From assembly GCA_937864975.1 (NCBI GenBank), contig CALMDI010000446.1, positions 1-7,239 on the forward strand: 7,239 nt of DNA. The letters run 5' to 3'. Source of the DNA: an uncultured Chloroflexota bacterium (GTDB taxonomy: Bacteria > Chloroflexota > Anaerolineae > Aggregatilineales > Phototrophicaceae). Every line of letters begins with the position of its first letter. Within the stretch, counting starts at the first letter, position 1. The notes under the pieces were generated by a model. The model worked only from the letters and a program-made list of their open reading frames with translations. It was not told where the DNA came from and made no database searches. Position numbers and translations under genes: made by a program. Shown one piece after another: positions 1-6,096 of this stretch.

Positions 1-801
1 AGAGTCGGTCCCGCGCTCTGCGCCGACCGGCGCGTCCGCAAGATTAGCTTCACAGGCAGTACCGAAGTTGGCGAGCAGATTACGCGCATCGCCGGGGTGA
101 AAAAGCTGTCGCTGGAGCTTGGCTCGAACTGCCCGCTGGTCGTTATGCCGGATGCCGACCCACAGTTAGCGGCGCAGGCGACTTCCGTAGGCGGTTACGT
201 CAACTCAGGTCAGGTCTGCATCTCGACGCAGCGCGTGTTCGTGCATCGTGCCATCTATGCCGATTATCTGGATGCCCTCAAAGCGCCGGTCGAAGCGCTC
301 AAGATGGGCGATCCATTTGCCGAGGACACGAAGATCAGCGCAATGGTTTCGGAGGGCGAAGCGCGTCGCGTGGGCGAGTGGATTGACGAAGCTGTTCAGG
401 GCGGCGCGCGGATTATCACGGGCGGGCAGCGACAGGGGGCGACCTACGCGCCAACCGTCGTCGCAGACGTTCAACCGACCATGCGGATCGCCTGCGACGA
501 ACTGTTTGGTCCGGCGGTCGCCGTCACTCCGGTCGACAGCGTCGAGGAAGCGCTTGCCGTCGCCAACGACAGCCGCTATGGATTAGGCTCCGGCATTTTC
601 ACGCGCGACGTGAACACTGCCCTGCGCTTTGCCCGCGAGGTCGAAACCGGCATGGTCATGATTAACTGGACGCCCCTCTGGCGCGCCGACCTGATGCCTT
701 ACGGGGGCTTCAAGGGCAGCGGGATCGGCAAGGAAGGTCCGCGTTACGCCGTCGAGGAAATGACCGAGTTGAAAACGGTGGTGTTTCACGGGCTGGATTA
801 G
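1..801 (+). CDS. NAD(P)-dependent aldehyde dehydrogenase, 5'-truncated by the window edge
   Basis: The reading frame is open from base 1, so the gene starts outside the window; the visible 266 residues are the C-terminal half of a protein normally about 480 long. The family oxidises aldehydes to carboxylates with NAD(P)+ in the cytoplasm. Seen in order: a cofactor-domain motif ISFTGSTEVG (residues 15-24 of the fragment), the general-base Glu in LELGSN (residue 39), the nucleophile Cys in SGQVCIS (residue 73), DELFGP, and the C-terminal MPYGGFKGSGIGKEG. The 34-residue Glu-to-Cys spacing is the family norm, so the enzyme should be active. The Cys context is CIS, not the CMA expected of the CoA-acylating (methyl)malonate-semialdehyde dehydrogenase IolA, so a non-acylating lactaldehyde, glycolaldehyde or semialdehyde dehydrogenase is likelier. 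The substrate is not readable. It may oxidise aldehydes released by the downstream aldolases (inference). It is separated from iolD by a structured 223-nt spacer. Confidence 0.93.
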   Translation, partial: RVGPALCADRRVRKISFTGSTEVGEQITRIAGVKKLSLELGSNCPLVVMPDADPQLAAQATSVGGYVNSGQVCISTQRVFVHRAIYADYLDALKAPVEALKMGDPFAEDTKISAMVSEGEARRVGEWIDEAVQGGARIITGGQRQGATYAPTVVADVQPTMRIACDELFGPAVAVTPVDSVEEALAVANDSRYGLGSGIFTRDVNTALRFAREVETGMVMINWTPLWRADLMPYGGFKGSGIGKEGPRYAVEEMTELKTVVFHGLD

Positions 802-802
802 G

Positions 803-986
803 GCAAACCCCATCCCGTCTCGCATAGCGAGACTCCCCTCCCCGACTTCAGGGAGGGGCAATGCAGTTAGCAACGGTTTTAGGTACTCTCCCCGATTTCG
901 GTGCTCAGGGGGTCGCGCCGGAGGCGCGACTGAAGTTCCCGCCTTTGGCGGGAACCCCGTGCAAGGGAGACTGAGGGTGGGGTTGC
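803..986. repeat. Hairpin-rich intergenic element with inverted ends
   Basis: The spacer between the aldehyde dehydrogenase and iolD is packed with inverted repeats. Perfect stems are: 817-823 with 827-833 (7 bp, loop ATA); 835-842 with 851-858 (8 bp, CCCCTCCC/GGGAGGGG); 912-919 with 923-930 (8 bp, loop GGA); 935-943 with 947-955 (9 bp, loop TTT). A short CCGA-TT-TCGG palindrome lies at 892-901. The motif TCCCCGAYTTC occurs twice (839-849, 889-899) with one difference. The outer ends also pair imperfectly: GCAAACCCCATCCC (803-816) with GGGTGGGGTTGC (975-986), allowing one bulge and one G-T pair. This resembles a REP- or MITE-like intergenic repeat family. No clear target duplication is seen. 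No stem is followed directly by a T-run, so it is not a canonical intrinsic terminator, though it could limit readthrough or protect mRNA ends. Confidence 0.72.
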
Positions 987-1010
987 ACGTAGCAATTAGA
1001 GTATTTGGTT

Positions 1011-1017
1011 GAAGGAG
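1011..1017 (+). promoter_or_regulatory. Ribosome binding site of iolD
   Basis: GAAGGAG lies 7 nt before the ATG at 1025. It is a strong Shine-Dalgarno match at good spacing and supports that start. No convincing -35/-10 pair was found between the hairpin element and this site, so the promoter for iolD is not identified; it may lie inside the hairpin element or upstream of the aldehyde dehydrogenase. Confidence 0.8.
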
Positions 1018-1024
1018 CATTTAT

Positions 1025-2935
1025 ATGACCACGCACGAAACGAATGGCAAGCATGATGGTAAAACCCTTCGCCTGACGATGGCGCAGGCGCTCGTGAAGT
1101 ATTTACAGGTGCAGTACAGCGAGCGCGACGAGCAACGCCGCCGCCTGATTCCGGCTATCTTCGGCATTTTCGGACATGGCAACGTCGCGGGCGTGGGGCA
1201 GGCGCTGTACGAGTACGGGCGCGACCTGCCGTTTCACCAGACCCGCAACGAGCAGTCAATGGTTCACAGCGCGATGGCTTTTGCCAAAGCCAATCTGCGT
1301 CTCTCGACGCTGGCGTGCACGGCGTCCATCGGTCCCGGCTCGACGAATATGCTGACGGGCGCGGCGACCGCCACCGTGAATCGCGTGCCCGTTCTCCTGC
1401 TGCCAAGCGACTATTATGCGACTCGCCATCAGGGACCCGTTTTGCAGCAGTTGGAACACCCGATCTCGGCGGATGTGAGCGTGAACGACGCTTTCCGCCC
1501 GCTCAGCCGCTTTTTCGACCGCATCTCGCGCCCCGAGCAGCTTCTGACGGCGCTGCCCGAAGCGATGCGCGTCCTGACCGACCCCGTTGAAACAGGCACG
1601 GTGACGATTTCTCTGCCGCAGGACGTTCAGGCGCACGCCTACGACTACCCCGCGCATTTCTTTGACGAGCGCATGTGGCGCATCGACCGGGCGCTGCCGC
1701 ACCCGCAGCGCATCGCCGAAGCGGTCGAGCTTTTGCGCGCCGCCAAACGCCCGTTAATCATCGCCGGGGGTGGGGTGCATTACGCTCAGGCTTGGGATGA
1801 ACTGCAGACCATTGTTGAGACCTTCGGTATTCCGGTGGGCGAAACGTTCGTCGGAAAGGGGGCGGTGCGGAACGACACGGAACTGCTGCTCGGCGGACTT
1901 GGCGTTACCGGCACACCCGCCGCCGGAAAAATGTCCAGCCAGGCGGACCTGGTCATCGCCATTGGCACGCGCATGACCGACTTCACTACCGGCTCGCGCT
2001 CGGCGTTCAATCATCCCGACGTCAAGTTCATCAGCATCAACGTGAGCGGGCACGATGCCTACAAGATGGGCGCGCTGCCGATTGTGGCGGACGCGCGTGA
2101 AACCCTCAGGGCACTTATCGCCGCCGCGTCCGAGGCAGGCATTCAGCCGAACCCGGCTTACGTGCAGGAAGCGGCGGCGGCGCGGCGCGCGTGGCTGTCC
2201 GACGTGCATCACAAGTTTTACCAGCAGGTTCCCGGCGAGATCATGAGTCAGAGTCAGGTGATTGGCATCCTCAACGAGGAAGCGCGGTCGGGCGACACGA
2301 TCATCGCCGCGGCGGGCGGTCCTCCCGGTGACCTGCACAAGCTGTGGGACGCGACGGCGGGGCGCGGAATCCACATGGAATTTGGCTTTTCGTGCATGGG
2401 CTATGAAATCCCGGCGGGGCTGGGCGTGCGAATGGCGCAGCCGGAAGGCGAGGTCGTCGTCCTCGTCGGCGATGGAACTTACCTGATGAACCCGACCGAG
2501 ATCGTGACGTCCCGCCAGGATCGCCTGAAAATGACGGTCGTCATCCTCGAAAATCACGGTTTTCAGGTGATTCGCCAGCTTCAGATGAACCGCGTGGGGC
2601 GCAGCTTTGGCAACGAATTCCGGGCGCGCGAGGAGGGGGCAAACGTTCTGGAAGGCGAGTACGTCCCGATTGATTTCGCCCAGAATGCCGCCAGCATGGG
2701 CGCGAGAACGTGGAACGTTTATAACCCTGACCAGCTTCGCAATGCCCTGCGCGAAGCGCGCGAGGAACCCGGCACCTGCGTAATCGTGGCGGAAATCGAG
2801 AAGCACCGCTACCTGCCCGGCTCCGGCGTCTGGTGGGATGTCGCGGCGGCTGAGGTGACGGAAGACCCGGTGACGCACGAGCTTCGCCGCGCTTATGAAG
2901 AAGATCGCGACCGTTTGCAGCGCCTCTACTATTAA
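1025..2935 (+). CDS. iolD: 3D-(3,5/4)-trihydroxycyclohexane-1,2-dione acylhydrolase (decyclizing), IolD
   Basis: A ThDP- and Mg-dependent enzyme of 636 residues, the usual IolD length. In inositol catabolism IolD hydrolytically opens the ring of the trihydroxycyclohexanedione made by IolE, giving 5-deoxy-glucuronate. Three acetolactate-synthase-like domains are visible: an N-terminal pyrimidine-binding domain with the ThDP-activating Glu76 in HQTRNEQSMVHSA (71-83) and TASIGPGSTNM; a central domain with LIIAGGGVHYA and VIAIGTRMTDF; and a C-terminal diphosphate-binding domain whose GDG starts at residue 482 and leads through about 30 residues to the metal-site ENHGF. The N-terminal segment PAIFGIFGHGNVAGVGQAL is typical of IolD and separates it from acetolactate synthase. 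The ATG has a strong ribosome binding site. The stop is TAA, and the IolE-like gene follows after 11 nt, so the two are almost certainly co-transcribed. No catalytic residue looks missing. Confidence 0.93.
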   Translation: MTTHETNGKHDGKTLRLTMAQALVKYLQVQYSERDEQRRRLIPAIFGIFGHGNVAGVGQALYEYGRDLPFHQTRNEQSMVHSAMAFAKANLRLSTLACTASIGPGSTNMLTGAATATVNRVPVLLLPSDYYATRHQGPVLQQLEHPISADVSVNDAFRPLSRFFDRISRPEQLLTALPEAMRVLTDPVETGTVTISLPQDVQAHAYDYPAHFFDERMWRIDRALPHPQRIAEAVELLRAAKRPLIIAGGGVHYAQAWDELQTIVETFGIPVGETFVGKGAVRNDTELLLGGLGVTGTPAAGKMSSQADLVIAIGTRMTDFTTGSRSAFNHPDVKFISINVSGHDAYKMGALPIVADARETLRALIAAASEAGIQPNPAYVQEAAAARRAWLSDVHHKFYQQVPGEIMSQSQVIGILNEEARSGDTIIAAAGGPPGDLHKLWDATAGRGIHMEFGFSCMGYEIPAGLGVRMAQPEGEVVVLVGDGTYLMNPTEIVTSRQDRLKMTVVILENHGFQVIRQLQMNRVGRSFGNEFRAREEGANVLEGEYVPIDFAQNAASMGARTWNVYNPDQLRNALREAREEPGTCVIVAEIEKHRYLPGSGVWWDVAAAEVTEDPVTHELRRAYEEDRDRLQRLYY

Positions 2936-2946
2936 GGATTCGACTC

Positions 2947-3834
2947 ATGGATATCAAAATTGGTTCCGCGCCTGATTCCTGGGGCGTCTGGTTCCCGAGC
3001 GACCCGCGCCAGACCCCCTGGAACCGCTTTATGGACGAGATTGCCGAAGCGGGCTACGAGTGGACTGAGCTGGGTCCGCTGGGCTATCTGCCCACCGACC
3101 CGGCGACGCTGCACGGAGAGCTTGACCAGCGAGGGCTGAAGGTGTCCGGCTCATTCGTCATGGCGCACTTTGAAGACGCCGACGCATGGCAGGAAACCGA
3201 GAAGCAGGCGCGCGGCATGGGGGAACTGCTGGCGTCCGTCGGCGCGCCGTACGTGGTGTTGATCGATGACGTGTATACGAATCTGTTCACCGGGGAGCCG
3301 CTTCGCCCTCCGACGCTGACCGACGCGCAGTGGGGAACCTTTGTGGAGACGGTGCACCGGCTGGCGGAACTGGCGAAGCGCGACTACGGGCTGACGGCGG
3401 TTTATCACCCGCACGCCGAAACGCATGTGGAGTATGAGGATCAGATCGAGCGTTTGCTCCGCGACACGGATGCCAGCCTGATTTCACTGTGTCTTGACAC
3501 CGGGCACCACGCCTATCGCGGCGGCGATCCGGTCGCGTTCATGGGTAAGCATCAGGCGCGCATTCCGTATCTTCACCTCAAGAGCGTCGATCCCGACATG
3601 CAGAAAAAGGTCGAAGCCGAGAACACCCCGTTTGCGATTGCGGTGGCGCAGGATATGTTCAGCGAGCCGTCGGTTGGCAAGGTTGATTTTCCCGCCTTCC
3701 GCGATCTTCTGAGAGAGATTGATTTCACCGGATTCGGCATCGTGGAGCAGGACATGTTCCCCGCGCCGTTCGATAAGCCGTTGCCCATCGCCAAACGCAC
3801 GCGCGCCTACCTGCGCGAAATTGGCTTGGGCTAG
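2947..3834 (+). CDS. iolE: IolE-like TIM-barrel protein (probable inosose dehydratase or sugar isomerase/epimerase)
   Basis: A 295-residue protein of the xylose-isomerase-like TIM-barrel (AP_endonuc_2) superfamily. IolE dehydrates 2-keto-myo-inositol to the trihydroxycyclohexanedione, the substrate of IolD, so its place just before IolD in the pathway and beside it on the DNA fits. Seen: N-terminal KIGSAPDSWGVW (4-15), EAGYEWTELGPLGYLP (34-49), then the metal-site strands VYHPHAETHVEYEDQIERLL (152-171), LCLDTGHHAYRGGDP (181-195), RIPYLHLKSVD (205-215) and GIVEQDM (264-270). Likely metal ligands are among His154/156, Asp184, His187, His210 and Glu267. A GGA core overlapping the iolD stop gives a ribosome binding site 8 nt before the ATG. 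The N-terminus differs from the APINWTND form of well-studied IolE proteins, so the fold is secure but the exact reaction is not; an IolH/IolI-type isomerase or another keto-sugar epimerase remains possible. Confidence 0.78.
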   Translation: MDIKIGSAPDSWGVWFPSDPRQTPWNRFMDEIAEAGYEWTELGPLGYLPTDPATLHGELDQRGLKVSGSFVMAHFEDADAWQETEKQARGMGELLASVGAPYVVLIDDVYTNLFTGEPLRPPTLTDAQWGTFVETVHRLAELAKRDYGLTAVYHPHAETHVEYEDQIERLLRDTDASLISLCLDTGHHAYRGGDPVAFMGKHQARIPYLHLKSVDPDMQKKVEAENTPFAIAVAQDMFSEPSVGKVDFPAFRDLLREIDFTGFGIVEQDMFPAPFDKPLPIAKRTRAYLREIGLG

Positions 3835-3850
3835 GCTAACGCAAATGGTG

Positions 3851-3895
3851 ACCCCTTGCGCTCGTTTATTGCATTTCCGAACTGGCGCAGGGGGT
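3851..3895 (+). terminator. Terminator- or attenuator-like stem-loop after the IolE-like gene
   Basis: ACCCCTTGCGC (3851-3861) pairs with GCGCAGGGGGT (3885-3895) over 11 bp with a single T-G pair; the loop is 23 nt. It lies 16 nt past the stop of the IolE-like gene and ahead of a likely promoter, a natural place to end the iolD-iolE transcript. The run after the stem (TGTTCTCG) is only weakly T-rich and the loop is long, so intrinsic termination is uncertain; mRNA 3'-end protection or Rho-assisted stopping is also possible. Confidence 0.45.
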
Positions 3896-3918
3896 TGTTC
3901 TCGCCTCGTCCAGACGTG

Positions 3919-3948
3919 TTGACGGTAATGCCGATTTCGTGCTACATT
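3919..3948 (+). promoter_or_regulatory. Candidate sigma-70-type promoter for the M24-aldolase-permease block
   Basis: TTGACG (3919-3924, five of six to the -35 consensus) and TACATT (3943-3948, four of six to the -10 consensus) are 18 nt apart. The -10 is preceded by TG one base upstream (3940-3941), an extended -10 feature. Transcription would start near 3955, giving a leader of about 80 nt before the ATG at 4038. The leader holds short palindromes, CCGA-CA-TCGG (3965-3974) and GCCC-AAT-GGGC (3988-3998), which could be regulator sites or minor hairpins. This is the only convincing promoter I see in the window. Confidence 0.55.
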
Positions 3949-4037
3949 GTGGATATCCTACAGCCCGACATCGGACAGCGGCGCTTTGCCCAATGGGCTG
4001 AGGATTATGAGCAACTAGACCTTTTTGGTAAAATCCG

Positions 4038-5306
4038 ATGTTCTTAAACAAGCCGCGCGCCATTCAGTACATGCGTGACCACCAGCTTGACGCGCTGGTG
4101 GCGACTTCCCCCGTCAATATCACCTATTTCACTGGCTATCACATCTGGCTTGACCCGCTGTTCAAAGATTACATGATGACACCGGGCGCGTCGTCCGATG
4201 TGGCTCAGCGCTACGCAATTTTCACGGCGGATGGAAAGACGGCGCTGGTGGTTGGCTCGCTCATGGCGATCAACGCGACCGACCTCGAAGTTTCCGACCG
4301 GGCGCTCGTTGGCGATCCGGGCGTGGATATGACGCTTTCGCCCGCCGACCTGTCGCCAGACACGCCGGAGCGGATTCGGCTGCTCTTTTCGACGCTGCGC
4401 TCCGCCGACGCGAGCGCGTCCCCAACCGACGCGCTGGTTCGACTCCTGCGCGCCTATGGCTTGGCGGAAGCCCGAATCGGGATCGAGATGGAAGGGCTGA
4501 CGTCGGCGGCGAAAAGTTCGCTTGCCCCGGCGATGCCTCGCGCCGTTCTCAAGGACTGCACGAACACCATCCGCCTGATTCGCATGGTCAAAACCCCAAT
4601 CGAGATCGAACGCCTCGCACGCGCGACCGAGATTGCCGAGAAAGCCGCCGCCGAAAGCCTGGCGCTGGCGCAGCCCGGCGCTTGGACGGTGGATTTGCTC
4701 GCGCGTTATCGCCTCGGACTGGCGGAGCGGGGCGCCGACTTCGACCATTTCGCCTACGGCATTCACGGGCTTGGCATTGCCACCGAGACCAACCACCGCT
4801 TGCGACCGCAGGACGTCGAATACGTGGACTTCGGCTGCCGCTACGGCTACTACACGTCCGACAGCGGACTCACGCTGGCTGTGCAGCCGCTTGGCTCGGA
4901 ACTTGCCCGGCGCTACGAAGCGGTGAAACGCTGCATGGAAGCAGGCGAAGCGAGCCTTCAGCCAGGCATCCGGGCATCGGCGGTTCAGGAGGCGATGCAG
5001 AAATCCTTCGCCGACGACGGCATTACCGGCGCGTTCCCGCATGGGCACGGGGTTGGATTAGAACTGCGCGATTACCCGATTCTGGTACCCGACACCCGCC
5101 TTCGTATTCGTGACGACTGCGTGGACGTTCCGGCGGATGTGCCGCTGGAAGCGGACATGGTGATTAATCTCGAAGCGCCCGTGTTCATGCCCGGCGTTGG
5201 CTCGCTGCACGTCGAAAAGACGTTTGTGCTCACGCCGACAGGCTCCCGACCGCTCGCGCCTCAGGCGCGCGAAACGCCCTTTTTACCCGCGGTGTCCATC
5301 CACTAG
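4038..5306 (+). CDS. M24-family (Xaa-Pro peptidase/creatinase fold) metallohydrolase with atypical active site
   Basis: A 422-residue protein with an N-terminal creatinase-type domain (about 1-180; DALVATSPVNITYFTGY at 18-34) and a C-terminal pita-bread domain. M24 members are usually cytoplasmic aminopeptidases or prolidases with two metals; some act on non-peptide C-N bonds, such as ectoine hydrolase and creatinase. All five usual metal ligands are recognisable: Asp264 (VDFG), Asp275 (TSDSG), His337 (GHGVG), Glu379 (INLEAP) and Glu393 (HVEKTF). Where most peptidases carry HE or HD seven residues after His337, this protein has Arg344-Asp345, and the earlier active-site His before the VDFG strand is not evident either. 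An altered substrate or non-peptidase role is therefore likely (inference). The ATG is the first possible start, since an in-frame TAA lies at 4029-4031, but only a weak ribosome binding site is visible. The first aldolase follows after 12 nt. Confidence 0.88.
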   Translation: MFLNKPRAIQYMRDHQLDALVATSPVNITYFTGYHIWLDPLFKDYMMTPGASSDVAQRYAIFTADGKTALVVGSLMAINATDLEVSDRALVGDPGVDMTLSPADLSPDTPERIRLLFSTLRSADASASPTDALVRLLRAYGLAEARIGIEMEGLTSAAKSSLAPAMPRAVLKDCTNTIRLIRMVKTPIEIERLARATEIAEKAAAESLALAQPGAWTVDLLARYRLGLAERGADFDHFAYGIHGLGIATETNHRLRPQDVEYVDFGCRYGYYTSDSGLTLAVQPLGSELARRYEAVKRCMEAGEASLQPGIRASAVQEAMQKSFADDGITGAFPHGHGVGLELRDYPILVPDTRLRIRDDCVDVPADVPLEADMVINLEAPVFMPGVGSLHVEKTFVLTPTGSRPLAPQARETPFLPAVSIH

Positions 5307-5321
5307 AAGGATAGGCTGTTG
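5305..5321 (+). promoter_or_regulatory. Ribosome binding site and TTG start of the first aldolase
   Basis: AGAAGG (5305-5310) overlaps the TAG stop of the M24 gene and stands 8 nt before a TTG at 5319. No in-frame ATG or GTG lies between this site and the conserved N-terminal region, and TTG places the FTNTTKAKLKAGDSVFG start typical of the family, so TTG is chosen. The overlap suggests translational coupling to the M24 gene, and the TTG may lower initiation. Confidence 0.7.
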
Positions 5322-6080
5322 TTCACCAATACGACGAAAGCAAAGCTGAAAGCCGGAGACAGTGTCTTTGGGTGTTTTGTTCGTTATCCGTCCCCCGGAC
5401 TGGTCGAGGTGTTGGGCTACCAGCCGCTGGACTTCATCGTTTTCGACGGCGAGCACGGAACGCTTGAGCCAGCCGACTGTGAAAATATGGTGCGCGCCGC
5501 CGAACTGCGCGGCGTCACCCCCATCGTGCGCGTCACGACCAATCAGCCGCACATTATCCTGCGGTTTATGGATACGGGCGCGCAGGGTCTGCATATCCCG
5601 TGGGTGAATTCTGGCGCGGAAGCGGAGGCGGCGGTGCAGTCGGTGAAGTATCACCCGCGCGGCATTCGCGGCTTAGCCGGGTCTCGCGCGATGGATTTTG
5701 GACAGACCCTCTCGTTCGCCGAGGGCGTCACAAAAGTCAACGCCGAGACGCTGGTCGCCATCCACATCGAGACGATCCAGGCGGTGGATGTGCTGCCGGA
5801 CATCGCGGCGATTGAGGGCATCGACGTCATTTTTATCGGTCCGACCGACCTGTCGCATTCGCTCGGCGTGCCGGGCAATGTCCAGCATCCAAGCGTGCAG
5901 AGCGCGATTGACCGGATCGTCGAAACCGTTCGCGGGTCGAACGCTGCCCTGGGCATCATGGTCGGCAACAGCCGCGCCGCTCGCGAGTGGCAGGAGCGCG
6001 GCGCCCGTTACATCACCATCGGGCTGGAATCGCTGCTGGTTCCTGCCGTGCGCGACTATCTCAAAGCGGTTCGCGAATAA
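5319..6080 (+). CDS. HpcH/HpaI-family class II aldolase, copy 1
   Basis: A 253-residue protein, the normal length for this TIM-barrel family of divalent-metal, pyruvate-enolate aldolases. Members reversibly cleave 4-hydroxy-2-oxo acids into pyruvate (or a similar oxoacid) and an aldehyde, as in HpaI, 2-keto-3-deoxy-L-rhamnonate aldolase and 2-dehydro-3-deoxyglucarate aldolase. The catalytic set is visible: His46 in FDGEHG, Arg71 in PIVRVT, and the metal ligands Glu151 in VAIHIETIQA and Asp177 in FIGPTDLSHSLG. YHPRGIRGLAGSRAMDFG (111-128) is the substrate-loop region. The natural substrate cannot be told from this. It starts at TTG 12 nt after the M24 gene and is followed after 16 nt by a diverged second copy, so both probably belong to one operon. 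Its aldehyde product could feed the dehydrogenase at the left edge (inference). Confidence 0.9.
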   Translation: MFTNTTKAKLKAGDSVFGCFVRYPSPGLVEVLGYQPLDFIVFDGEHGTLEPADCENMVRAAELRGVTPIVRVTTNQPHIILRFMDTGAQGLHIPWVNSGAEAEAAVQSVKYHPRGIRGLAGSRAMDFGQTLSFAEGVTKVNAETLVAIHIETIQAVDVLPDIAAIEGIDVIFIGPTDLSHSLGVPGNVQHPSVQSAIDRIVETVRGSNAALGIMVGNSRAAREWQERGARYITIGLESLLVPAVRDYLKAVRE

Positions 6081-6096
6081 GCCTGTGGAGACCTTC

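Noticed and set aside
983..1007. TTGCAC and TATTTG as a promoter for iolD
   Set aside because: The gap is only 13 nt, too short for a sigma-70-type promoter, and the -10 match is poor.
1754..2878. Long antisense open frame of 374 codons opposite iolD
   Set aside because: It mirrors a real, fully conserved gene in high-GC DNA where stop codons are rare on the other strand. The translation is Arg/His/Ala-rich with no recognisable domain.
4029..4034. TAAAAT as a -10 box for a leaderless M24 transcript
   Set aside because: The transcript start would fall at or after the ATG at 4038, and no matching -35 lies upstream.
3856..4047. Small open frame of 63 codons in the spacer before the M24 gene
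   Set aside because: It has no good ribosome binding site, overlaps the candidate promoter and the M24 start, and its product shows no recognisable motif.
4044..5048. Long antisense open frame of 334 codons opposite the M24 gene
   Set aside because: Same GC-driven shadow effect; the sense frame shows conserved M24 motifs throughout and the antisense product has none.
5698..6096. Upstream in-frame extension of the second aldolase into the first aldolase gene
   Set aside because: The extension is Arg/Ser-rich out-of-frame translation of a conserved gene. A GGAG site 6 nt before the ATG at 6097 and the family-typical N-terminus fix the start there.
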